Shown one piece after another: positions 16,483-21,432 of a stretch of DNA of 31,336 bases (the stretch's first letter is position 1; each line of letters begins with the position of its first letter). The stretch lies in IMG/VR virus record IMGVR_UViG_3300027906_000082, positions 1 to 31,336 of that record, one strand, 5' to 3'. The notes below the pieces were generated by a model, which made no database searches, was not told the DNA's origin, and saw only the letters and a program-made list of their open reading frames with translations. The translations under genes and the position numbers were made by a program. The DNA comes from a virus.

Positions 16483-16601
16483 TATTCAATCTCCTTTAGT
16501 TTGTGTTTAATTTTGCGAGTATACGCCTTCTTACCTTTCTTAGCAAGGATTATTTTATGTCCTAATGCTCTGAGCCATTTCCAGCTAGGGTCACGCGACA
16601 T
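16482..16601 (-). CDS. Small basic protein, 39 aa
   Basis: ATG at 16601-16599 lies just inside the end of the DUF932 gene (11-base overlap) and 7 bases after an AAGGAG ribosome site, the best start in this frame. Upstream in-frame ATGs would run antisense-free but deep into DUF932 and have no such site. The peptide (starting MSRDPSWKWLRALGHKIILA) is Lys/Arg-rich with two Trp residues, and its C-terminal half is KKGKKAYTRKIKHKLKEIE. It is probably nucleic-acid or membrane binding; no family is recognised. Confidence 0.6.
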   Translation of the reverse strand: MSRDPSWKWLRALGHKIILAKKGKKAYTRKIKHKLKEIE

Positions 16602-17517
16602 ACAATAACTCCTTCCATTCTGTTGAGCCAAGCATCTTACGAACTTTCTCTTCTCTAACAGGCTTGGCATTATGCAGAGATGATCCATTCCTAGTCTGAC
16701 CGTGTGTAGACCACCATGTAGCCGCATTGTAGGCAGTCCACATACTACCACCATTACTTACACCATAATTTTCATAGGTTCCACGCCCATGTATGTGACG
16801 GTTTTCCTCATCAAATGTTTTCATAAGATTAGACAACATTACTTTATTAGCTACCTTCTTTCTGGTCACATTATCAGTACGTCTAGCCAATGTCTTGGTG
16901 AATAAGTTAATGGCTTGATCCCTTGTCACCTTGGTATCATACCATGTACGCATCTCATTCATACCATCACCTGCTATAAACTCACCTGCCTTTTGTATCT
17001 TGGTAGCAAACCCATCAACATTAAAGTTCTTGGTATGTCTACCATAGATGTAGGCAAGTTTATCACCATTAACTAAAGTATTATAACACGCACTTCTCCA
17101 TAGTCCAACCATCATATTGTTAGCCCATGTCCTATTCTGTGATGTTCTAAACTTTAGCTCTGGCTTAACAGTGTCAGTGAGCTTACCTATGCTCTGCTCA
17201 TGTGCAGGGAACCTAGCTGTAAGTTCTATCTTAGCACCGTCATCGTAGACATTAGTTTTAAACTCAGCATCAGTTAAGTCCATACCTGACTTAGTGATAG
17301 CTTGTTCAACACCATCTACGATATCCATGTACTGTACAATCTCATAGTTCTCAGAGACTATACCTAGTGGTTGCTTAGTATCCTTACGTCTGATACCTAC
17401 ACCAATGCTAGATGGTACTGTACTAATACTATCAAACCCAGATCCATCTAAATCACACTGGCTTAATAAGGGAAACTTCTCAACTTCAAAGTCGAGTACT
17501 TCGTGGTTAAACATCAT
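16591..17517 (-). CDS. DUF932 family protein, 308 aa
   Basis: Matches the DUF932 phage/plasmid family in layout: LGIVSENYEIVQYMDIVDGV near residue 50, a central NGDKLAYIYGRHTKN, and near the end WTAYNAATWWSTHG. The family is common on phages and plasmids and in some anti-defence or stress loci; its biochemical function is not firmly established. It is the largest gene in the early part of the leftward operon and overlaps DUF3310 by 11 bases. An ATG at 17514 is an alternative start one codon in. Confidence 0.8.
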   Translation of the reverse strand: MMFNHEVLDFEVEKFPLLSQCDLDGSGFDSISTVPSSIGVGIRRKDTKQPLGIVSENYEIVQYMDIVDGVEQAITKSGMDLTDAEFKTNVYDDGAKIELTARFPAHEQSIGKLTDTVKPELKFRTSQNRTWANNMMVGLWRSACYNTLVNGDKLAYIYGRHTKNFNVDGFATKIQKAGEFIAGDGMNEMRTWYDTKVTRDQAINLFTKTLARRTDNVTRKKVANKVMLSNLMKTFDEENRHIHGRGTYENYGVSNGGSMWTAYNAATWWSTHGQTRNGSSLHNAKPVREEKVRKMLGSTEWKELLYVA

Positions 17518-17728
17518 CTAATTTCTCCGTAAGTTTATTAAGATACCAAATTGATTTGAGTAAATCCTGTTTAGGATTACCCTTATGCTTATATCTGATA
17601 ACGTACTTCATAGCGTTACCTTTAAGATAACCTAAGAACTCTTCCTTGGTCATAGACATCTCAATGATGTCTATAGCTTCAACAGAGAGCATATTGTAGT
17701 GCTCTGGGCTATTAACAGGATCACTCAT
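17507..17728 (-). CDS. DUF3310 family small protein, 73 aa
   Basis: The sequence carries the DUF3310 signature: VNSPEHYN, VEAIDIIEM, then EFLGYLKGNAMKYVIRYKHK and LLKSIWYLNKL at the end. The domain is widespread in phages and also forms part of T7 gp1.7, a nucleotide kinase, so a link with nucleotide metabolism has been proposed. Here it is a stand-alone domain of normal length. The ATG at 17728 has no convincing ribosome site of its own and overlaps the stop of a possible 20-aa ORF, suggesting translational coupling. Confidence 0.85.
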   Translation of the reverse strand: MSDPVNSPEHYNMLSVEAIDIIEMSMTKEEFLGYLKGNAMKYVIRYKHKGNPKQDLLKSIWYLNKLTEKLDDV

Positions 17729-17787
17729 GGCAAACGTTTTTCGATAGAATTTAATAGTTGTAAGAAAAAAACTATAATACTAGTCAT
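17725..17787 (-). CDS. Possible 20-aa hydrophobic peptide / coupling ORF
   Basis: A 20-codon frame (MTSIIVFFLQLLNSIEKRLP) starts at ATG 17787, inside the end of the 50-aa zinc-ribbon gene, and stops with TGA at 17725-17727, overlapping the DUF3310 ATG. It fills exactly the 51-base gap where DUF3310 otherwise lacks a ribosome site. It may be a translated membrane microprotein or simply a re-initiation bridge. Weak evidence: very short, so it could be chance. Confidence 0.35.
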   Translation of the reverse strand: MTSIIVFFLQLLNSIEKRLP

Positions 17788-17932
17788 CTTTTTTGTACCC
17801 TTCCGTAATTCGGTTAATCTCTTCTTGCCAATCATCATCAATATAAACATTACGAATTTCGGTAGAACAAGTATGACAAATATCTAGTTTCCTAGATGGC
17901 TGTAAGATAACGTCACAAATAACGCACCTCAT
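17780..17932 (-). CDS. Small zinc-ribbon protein, 50 aa
   Basis: ATG at 17932-17930 overlaps the upstream stop (ATGA) and lies behind AAGGAG; the stop TAG is at 17780-17782. The N-terminal half has two CxxC knuckles (MRCVICD, residues 3-6; ICHTC, residues 19-22), making a treble-clef or zinc-ribbon type site. The C-terminal half is acidic and charged (DDDWQEEINRITEGYKKDD). Possibly a DNA- or protein-binding early regulator. No specific family is named. Confidence 0.65.
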   Translation of the reverse strand: MRCVICDVILQPSRKLDICHTCSTEIRNVYIDDDWQEEINRITEGYKKDD

Positions 17933-18108
17933 TTTAACTCCTTATACTTGAAACTATAACCGAAGTCAAGTTGTGATTGATCAGTAGTTCCCAATATAAA
18001 ATCAACTGTGTAAGTGCCATTGCGCATACCTTTTTGGTTAAAGTTAACTTCAATATTATTATCTTTGGCAAAAGACAAAAGTAATGCTTTTAATCGTTGT
18101 TCGTTCAT
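17929..18108 (-). CDS. Uncharacterised small protein, 59 aa
   Basis: ATG at 18108 overlaps the stop of the upstream 54-aa gene (ATGA), and its own stop overlaps the next ATG in the same way. Sequence: a helix (NEQRLKALLLSFAKDNNIEV), then strands (GTYTVDFILG, LDFGYSFKYKEL). A compact alpha/beta protein of unknown function within the leader set of the leftward operon. Confidence 0.6.
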   Translation of the reverse strand: MNEQRLKALLLSFAKDNNIEVNFNQKGMRNGTYTVDFILGTTDQSQLDFGYSFKYKELK

Positions 18109-18269
18109 GCTTTTATCTTTACTATGGAACCAGTGATCATTTTGTGCATATTTGCTTCATATGCTAAAATCCTCTGGTCTAATGGTTTGGGTTTGGCTAT
18201 TACACCATTGCCTATGTAGATACCAGTGTTCCAATCGGGTTTTACTTGGGGTGTTTTTTTAGCTTTCAT
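18105..18269 (-). CDS. Uncharacterised small protein, 54 aa
   Basis: Runs from ATG 18269, overlapping the stop of the 60-aa gene by ATGA, to TGA at 18105-18107, overlapping the next ATG. Starts MKAKKTPQVKPDWNTGIYIG and ends HKMITGSIVKIKA. Basic, with a short proline-rich start. No family is recognised; coding is supported by the unbroken ATGA chain on both sides. Confidence 0.55.
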   Translation of the reverse strand: MKAKKTPQVKPDWNTGIYIGNGVIAKPKPLDQRILAYEANMHKMITGSIVKIKA

Positions 18270-18448
18270 GGCTTGTTGATCTCCCTATGATTATAAAAGA
18301 TAGCATTACGCTTGGCTATCTCTTCTGCTGTTACACGCTTCTCTACTGCATGGTCTGTGACTAGACGGTGTATACCGTTCCAATCTTTATCCCTCTGGGC
18401 ATCTATCTTGTCATAGTCCCACACTTTGTCACTCTGTCTTCTTTTCAT
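18266..18448 (-). CDS. First gene of the leftward replication operon, 60 aa
   Basis: ATG at 18448 is preceded by a GGAGAG ribosome site that directly follows the 26-bp repeat array. The protein is highly charged (MKRRQSDKVWDYDKIDAQRD; VEKRVTAEEIAKRNAIFYNH) and probably helical. The family is unknown. As promoter-proximal gene of the operon leading to polymerase and RNR it should be expressed early. Confidence 0.65.
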   Translation of the reverse strand: MKRRQSDKVWDYDKIDAQRDKDWNGIHRLVTDHAVEKRVTAEEIAKRNAIFYNHREINKP

Positions 18449-18462
18449 GTTCTCTCCATATT

Positions 18463-18540
18463 GATACTAAGTGCACTTAGTACTATGTGATACTAAGTGC
18501 ACTTAGTACTATGTGATACTAAGTGCACTTAGTACTATAT
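18463..18540. repeat. Three tandem 26-bp iterons, each with an 18-bp perfect palindrome
   Basis: Units 18463-18488, 18489-18514 and 18515-18540 are identical except for one base in the last unit. Each contains the perfect palindrome TACTAAGTGCACTTAGTA (18465-18482, 18491-18508, 18517-18534). A degenerate fourth unit (18541-18566) keeps only the right half. The array lies between a leftward promoter and the first codon of the replication operon, so it is in the transcribed leader. It may bind a dimeric regulator or initiator, or fold into three RNA hairpins. Confidence 0.9.
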
Positions 18541-18572
18541 GTTAATACTCTATTGTAGTACTATGTGTACTA

Positions 18573-18589
18573 AGTGTATAAAATACACT
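18573..18589. promoter_or_regulatory. Inverted repeat over the -10 region, putative operator
   Basis: AGTGTATAAAATACACT is a perfect 7-bp inverted repeat with a 3-base centre, covering the -10 hexamer of the leftward promoter. Immediately before it stands ACTAAGTG, the same half-site found in the three iterons, so one protein could recognise both elements. This is inference from sequence symmetry only. Confidence 0.5.
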
Positions 18590-18608
18590 ATATTGAATTA
18601 TCTGTCAA
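18580..18608 (-). promoter_or_regulatory. Sigma70-like promoter of the leftward replication operon
   Basis: On the minus strand: TTGACA (complement of 18603-18608), a 17-base spacer, then TATTTT (complement of 18580-18585). The -35 is a consensus match and the -10 is partial. It follows directly after the stop of the 63-aa gene and points into the 18448-8770 operon. Confidence 0.6.
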
Positions 18609-18611
18609 GTA

Positions 18612-18803
18612 CTAATTTAAATATTGTGGCAAATTAGGATAAAACTTTAAGGAATAGTCTAAAATTGCTTCTTTTATAAAGTGTAATTGATGTCTATCAT
18701 TGACAAGTGCAAGGTCTATTAAACTTTCCAAGCAAGCATTAAACTCTTCCCCGTCTGCTAAAATATCTAATAAGATAAGTGTATTCGGCTCTAATTGTCT
18801 CAT
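18612..18803 (-). CDS. Uncharacterised acidic helical protein, 63 aa
   Basis: ATG at 18803 overlaps the stop of the 44-aa gene (ATGA). Leu/Asp/Glu-rich (NTLILLDILADGEEFNACLE; SLIDLALVNDRHQLHFI) and probably a helical bundle. No family is recognised. It is the last of three tiny genes behind the leftward promoter at 19051-19079. No terminator follows, so transcription may continue into the iteron region and the replication operon. Confidence 0.6.
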   Translation of the reverse strand: MRQLEPNTLILLDILADGEEFNACLESLIDLALVNDRHQLHFIKEAILDYSLKFYPNLPQYLN

Positions 18804-18934
18804 GTGTTACCCTCTATAAAATATTGTCTACGCTGTTGGTCACTTGCGTATTTGTACCAATCGGGTAAAATGTCGTATTTATACTCGATTGTGTCTTTCC
18901 AATATTGATACGCTTTTTCATCGAATTTATCCAT
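18800..18934 (-). CDS. Uncharacterised small protein, 44 aa
   Basis: Starts at ATG 18934-18932, eight bases inside the end of the 31-aa membrane ORF, and ends with TGA overlapping the next ATG. Sequence MDKFDEKAYQYWKDTIEYKY, then DILPDWYKYASDQQRRQYF: rich in Tyr, Trp and charged residues. No family is recognised. The overlaps on both sides are the main coding evidence. Confidence 0.55.
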   Translation of the reverse strand: MDKFDEKAYQYWKDTIEYKYDILPDWYKYASDQQRRQYFIEGNT

Positions 18935-19022
18935 TTATTGCACCTATCAACGTAAATCCGATAATTATGCACCCACAAAATATTCCAAGATAAACTAAAT
19001 CTAATACGTCTTTATTTTTCAT
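18927..19022 (-). CDS. Single-span membrane peptide, 31 aa
   Basis: ATG at 19022-19020 follows a GAAGGTGAAG ribosome site and lies about 30 bases downstream of a strong leftward promoter. The peptide is a short charged head (MKNKDVLD) followed by one transmembrane helix (LVYLGIFCGCIIIGFTLIGA). A longer in-frame start at 19151 would run through the promoter and is unlikely. A tiny early membrane protein; possible roles include superinfection exclusion or membrane signalling, neither shown. Confidence 0.55.
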   Translation of the reverse strand: MKNKDVLDLVYLGIFCGCIIIGFTLIGAING

Positions 19023-19050
19023 AACTTCACCTTCTGCTATTGTCTGACGG

Positions 19051-19079
19051 AGTATAACAAAATTTTTAAATGTAGTCAA
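19051..19079 (-). promoter_or_regulatory. Leftward sigma70-like promoter
   Basis: Minus strand TTGACT (complement of 19074-19079), a 17-base spacer, then TATACT (complement of 19051-19056). A near-consensus pair at ideal spacing, back-to-back with the rightward promoter at 19090-19118. It drives the three tiny genes 19022-18612 and perhaps the operon beyond. Confidence 0.8.
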
Positions 19080-19089
19080 ATAAAAATAG

Positions 19090-19118
19090 TTGACATTGTT
19101 TTTATTATCTGTTATACA
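19090..19118 (+). promoter_or_regulatory. Rightward sigma70-like promoter
   Basis: TTGACA at 19090-19095, a 17-base spacer, then TATACA at 19113-19118. Only eleven bases separate its -35 from that of the divergent promoter. It drives the 92-aa gene at 19151. Confidence 0.85.
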
Positions 19119-19150
19119 ATAGACATCTTTAACAAACAAGGGAAAATACA

Positions 19151-19429
19151 ATGATTAAAATTGAAACTTTAAGTACAGATGACGGAACAGACGGTTACCG
19201 TTTTCGCGTCTATCTTTTGTCTAAGTCTATTTGTTCTGGGATTTTCCGTAGGCATCCGACCAAGAACAAATGGCTAAAGTTTGCTAGGTTAAAAGTTTTT
19301 AATCAGTTTAGCATCGGACATAATACTTTGTATGTTCAAAGATTAAATGCTAAAAAATCCAGAAGAACTAGTAAAACTTTTGTAACTAGGCAAACAAAAT
19401 GGCTAGCATTTCCACAAATTAATTTTTAA
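19151..19429 (+). CDS. Very basic early protein of unknown function, 92 aa
   Basis: The first gene rightward of the divergent promoters, with its own promoter (19090) and terminator (19450). Strongly basic throughout: GIFRRHPTKNKWLKFARLK, then LNAKKSRRTSKTFVTRQTKW. The N-terminal strand-like part (IKIETLSTDD; GYRFRVYLLSK) and basic tail suggest a small nucleic-acid-binding protein. No family is recognised. Its position beside early promoters fits an early host-takeover or regulatory protein; this is inference. Confidence 0.7.
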   Translation: MIKIETLSTDDGTDGYRFRVYLLSKSICSGIFRRHPTKNKWLKFARLKVFNQFSIGHNTLYVQRLNAKKSRRTSKTFVTRQTKWLAFPQINF

Positions 19430-19449
19430 TAAACTGTAAAGGGTAAATG

Positions 19450-19485
19450 GACAATGTGTAAAATTAATTACACATTGTCTTTTTT
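19450..19485 (+). terminator. Intrinsic terminator after the 92-aa gene
   Basis: A perfect 12-bp stem (GACAATGTGTAA at 19450-19461 with TTACACATTGTC at 19468-19479), a 6-base loop, then six T residues. An excellent rho-independent terminator. Confidence 0.9.
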
Positions 19486-19487
19486 AT

Positions 19488-19516
19488 TTGACACGGGGTA
19501 TTGTTTATGGCATATT
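19488..19516 (+). promoter_or_regulatory. Putative promoter of the 61-aa/221-aa unit
   Basis: TTGACA at 19488-19493, 17 bases, then CATATT at 19511-19516. The -35 is perfect, the -10 only fair. It begins two bases after the preceding terminator T-run. Confidence 0.55.
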
Positions 19517-19547
19517 TGAATTATATTAAATCAATGGGGAATAAAAT

Positions 19548-19733
19548 ATGTCAATGTTCAAAACAGATGCAGAAATTAGACGGTTTATTAATTTACAGTT
19601 AATGAGCGTTAAAGACGCACCGGATACGTTAAAAGATAAATACTCGATTTATGTTTGGTGCGTTTCAAATGATAGACAAATAAGTTTTATTTTGTCTTTT
19701 AAACAATGGATAGGGAATAAATCATCATGTTAG
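19548..19733 (+). CDS. Uncharacterised small protein, 61 aa
   Basis: ATG at 19548 (a second ATG is two codons on) follows GGGGAATAAA. The product is mixed alpha/beta: TDAEIRRFINLQLMSVKDAP, then IYVWCVSNDRQISFILSF. No family is recognised. Its end overlaps the next start by 7 bases, so it is probably coupled to the Cys-rich 221-aa protein and may serve as its partner. Confidence 0.65.
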   Translation: MSMFKTDAEIRRFINLQLMSVKDAPDTLKDKYSIYVWCVSNDRQISFILSFKQWIGNKSSC

Positions 19734-20392
19734 TAAAAGATGCAATACAATTAGGTAAAATCTCAAATGGTAATACCAAGATGCCGGGAACTACATTTTC
19801 AATAGATGCGTTTGCTTGCCAAACGGGTTCCAAATTAGCAAAGATAAAAGGTACAAGCTGTAATAGTTGCTACGCTAGAAAGTTACAAAAGTTAAGGCCA
19901 AGTGTTGACATGGGGTATAAGTTAAACCTAGCAAAATATAACAAGGCATTGTCAGAAGATAAATTATTTACGTGGGTTTCTGCGATGGTATTTCAAATCG
20001 AACGCCAAGCCAAAAAAACTGGTGTTTATTACCATCGCTGGTTCGATGCCGGTGATTTGCAAAGCGAGAAAATGTTCAAAGCGATTTGTTTGGTTTGCGA
20101 ACGTACACCAAAAATCAAGCATTGGTTACCAACACAAGAACGTAATTATGTAAATGCTTACGCAATACCTGAAAATCTATGCGTTAGAATATCAGGTTCA
20201 AAAATAAACGGTAAAGCCACCTCTAGATCATATGGTGCACTATTGCCAAACTTGTGCACAAGTACAGTACATACCAAAGGCCACGAACCAATTGGCCAAG
20301 AATGTAAAGCTTACACTAGAAATAATAATTGCGGTAGTTGTCGCGCTTGTTGGGATACTACAGTCAAAAACGTATCCTATAAGAAACACTAA
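19727..20392 (+). CDS. Cys-rich phage protein, GP88-like, 221 aa
   Basis: The sequence has NTKMPGTTFSIDAFAC (residues 16-31), GTSCNSCYARKL (42-53, a CxxCYA motif), then a core YYHRWFDAGDLQSEKMFKAI (101-120), HWLPTQE (132-138), and a C-terminal cluster CGSCRACWD. The order Cys knuckle, N-x-x-K-Y, H/R-x-x-DAGD-x-x-S, P-x-I-x-x-x-x-x-T resembles phage proteins grouped as GP88, and more remotely the Gp37/Gp68 (DUF5131) proteins with a GCxxCYA motif. At least nine Cys suggest bound metal, zinc or Fe-S. The activity is unknown; family naming is from memory. It has its own terminator at 20414. Confidence 0.6.
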   Translation: MLVKDAIQLGKISNGNTKMPGTTFSIDAFACQTGSKLAKIKGTSCNSCYARKLQKLRPSVDMGYKLNLAKYNKALSEDKLFTWVSAMVFQIERQAKKTGVYYHRWFDAGDLQSEKMFKAICLVCERTPKIKHWLPTQERNYVNAYAIPENLCVRISGSKINGKATSRSYGALLPNLCTSTVHTKGHEPIGQECKAYTRNNNCGSCRACWDTTVKNVSYKKH

Positions 20393-20413
20393 AATATATT
20401 CCCTGTAACTTGG

Positions 20414-20449
20414 CCCAGTGTTATTAAATTAGCACTGGGTATTTTTTTT
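20414..20449 (+). terminator. Intrinsic terminator after the 221-aa gene
   Basis: CCCAGTG (20414-20420) pairs with CACTGGG (20433-20439). The stem extends three more pairs through one G-T wobble around a 6-base loop, and is followed by TATTTTTTTT. Confidence 0.88.
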
Positions 20450-20450
20450 G

Positions 20451-20479
20451 TTGACGTACTAAACAAACTAGTTTATTGA
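20451..20479 (+). promoter_or_regulatory. Promoter of the 113-aa gene
   Basis: TTGACG at 20451-20456, 17 bases, then TATTGA at 20474-20479, immediately after the previous terminator. A start codon follows 36 bases downstream with AAGGAA upstream of it. Confidence 0.65.
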
Positions 20480-20515
20480 TTAAATTATCTTAAACTTTTA
20501 CAAGGAATATATATC

Positions 20516-20857
20516 ATGGAAACTTCAAATATTAGAAATCTGATTAACGAAAAAAAGCAAAATCGCATGGATTATAATCACGGTTGGTCAATGCGTGGCA
20601 TTTTAAACGAACTAGCAACGGAGGACCGCTTGGACCTAGATCAACTTGTAATTGCATATTATTTAATGATGATTGATGCTGGTAAGCAAAAGTATTTGAA
20701 ATCACCGGACGGGAGCAATCCGCTATCTAGCAGTCATATATATAAAAAGGTGCGTGATATCGTGGGAGATGTTCCAACTAAAAGTGAAATGAAAGCTTTA
20801 ACTAAAAGACTAAATGCTATACCCACGTTACCTTTGGATATTTTAACTTCATCTTAA
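20516..20857 (+). CDS. Uncharacterised early protein, 113 aa
   Basis: ATG at 20516 behind AAGGAATATA. Mostly helical and charged: NIRNLINEKKQNRMDYNHGW, GILNELATEDRLDLDQLVIA, then SSHIYKKVRDIVGDVPTKSE. The K-V-R-D...K-S-E-M-K region could be a helix-turn-helix but is not diagnostic. A monocistronic unit with its own promoter (20451) and terminator (20880), like a moron gene. The function is unknown. Confidence 0.7.
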   Translation: METSNIRNLINEKKQNRMDYNHGWSMRGILNELATEDRLDLDQLVIAYYLMMIDAGKQKYLKSPDGSNPLSSSHIYKKVRDIVGDVPTKSEMKALTKRLNAIPTLPLDILTSS

Positions 20858-20879
20858 GATTTACTGCTTTAATCAAATT

Positions 20880-20910
20880 AAACCCTAGTTTAACCGCTAG
20901 GGTTTTTTTT
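20880..20910 (+). terminator. Intrinsic terminator after the 113-aa gene
   Basis: AAACCCTAG (20880-20888) pairs with CTAGGGTTT (20897-20905) across an 8-base loop, continuing into a T-run to 20910. Confidence 0.9.
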
Positions 20911-20920
20911 ATGCCTATAT

Positions 20921-20942
20921 GCTATTTTAAGCGTGTTATAGC
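20921..20942. repeat. 22-bp hairpin-type repeat, copy 1
   Basis: Arms GCTAT and ATAGC flank the 12-base centre TTTAAGCGTGTT. Copy 2 at 21016-21037 has the same centre but arms GCTGT and ACAGC, so one base pair is changed on both sides and pairing is kept. Confidence 0.75.
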
Positions 20943-21015
20943 GTATCTTTGTCTTTCGGTCATACTGCTATATAAAACATACTTACCTACAACCTAGCGA
21001 GAAATAGCCCTACAA

Positions 21016-21037
21016 GCTGTTTTAAGCGTGTTACAGC
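21016..21037. repeat. 22-bp hairpin-type repeat, copy 2
   Basis: Arms GCTGT and ACAGC around the same TTTAAGCGTGTT centre as copy 1. A looser inverted relative (reverse strand GCTATTTTAAGACGTTTTTA) lies at 21084-21106. Confidence 0.75.
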
Positions 21038-21192
21038 GTGTTTAAGCTTATCAGGTATACTTATACTCTATTTAAATTACATAGCCTAAAAACGTCTTAA
21101 AATAGCCCATAGTTTATTGCCTATTATTTAAGCATATCAAGTATTTGTATATTCTTTACGCACACTGTACACACTGCCTAATTTTTAATCAC

Positions 21193-21218
21193 ACTGTACC
21201 AATATTGAAACACTGTTG
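21193..21218. repeat. 26-bp direct repeat, copy 1
   Basis: Begins ACTGTACCAATATTG and ends AACACTGTTG. Identical to 21265-21290 at 25 of 26 positions; the copies start 72 bases apart. Part of the ACACTGT iteron cluster. Confidence 0.85.
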
Positions 21219-21264
21219 CAAATCAATCACATAGCTCCAGTGTGTTGCATAATTGTCACACAAT

Positions 21265-21290
21265 ACTGTACCAATATTGTAACACTGTTG
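21265..21290. repeat. 26-bp direct repeat, copy 2
   Basis: Second copy of the 21193-21218 repeat with a single A to T change. A further related element, the perfect inverted repeat GCAACACTGTTGC, follows at 21311-21323. Confidence 0.85.
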
Positions 21291-21432
21291 TATATTTATC
21301 ACGCATTTTGGCAACACTGTTGCAATTCTGCAACCTGGTTAGGAACAAATGGAGAACGCAAAACCCCCCCGTGGGTGTGTATTATTATAATAGTTCTCTG
21401 TACACATTTTTTGGAGAATTTAAAAAGTGGGC

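Larger units (their letters stand above)
20911..21432. other. Repeat-rich noncoding control region
   Basis: About 520 bases without a credible gene between the early units and terS. Frames crossing it are broken or run through promoter and repeats. The left half holds 22-bp hairpin-type repeats (20921, 21016) and several TTTAAGC words; the right half holds ACACTGT iterons, a 26-bp direct repeat pair and a C7 tract. Candidates are a replication origin, a packaging (pac/cos) site beside terS, or a late-promoter control region. The sequence alone does not decide. Confidence 0.7.

Noticed and set aside
16482-16754. Longer 90-codon version of the 39-aa gene
   Set aside because: Its first 51 codons overlap DUF932 in another frame and lack a ribosome site, whereas the ATG at 16601 has AAGGAG at good spacing.
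18463-18540. Regular repeats suggesting a CRISPR array
   Set aside because: The 26-bp units are directly contiguous with no spacers, are internally palindromic along most of their length, and no cas1/cas2 is present.
18927-19151. 74-codon version of the 31-aa membrane peptide
   Set aside because: The extra N-terminus would be translated from the divergent promoter region, upstream of the leftward -35/-10, so it could not be on that transcript.
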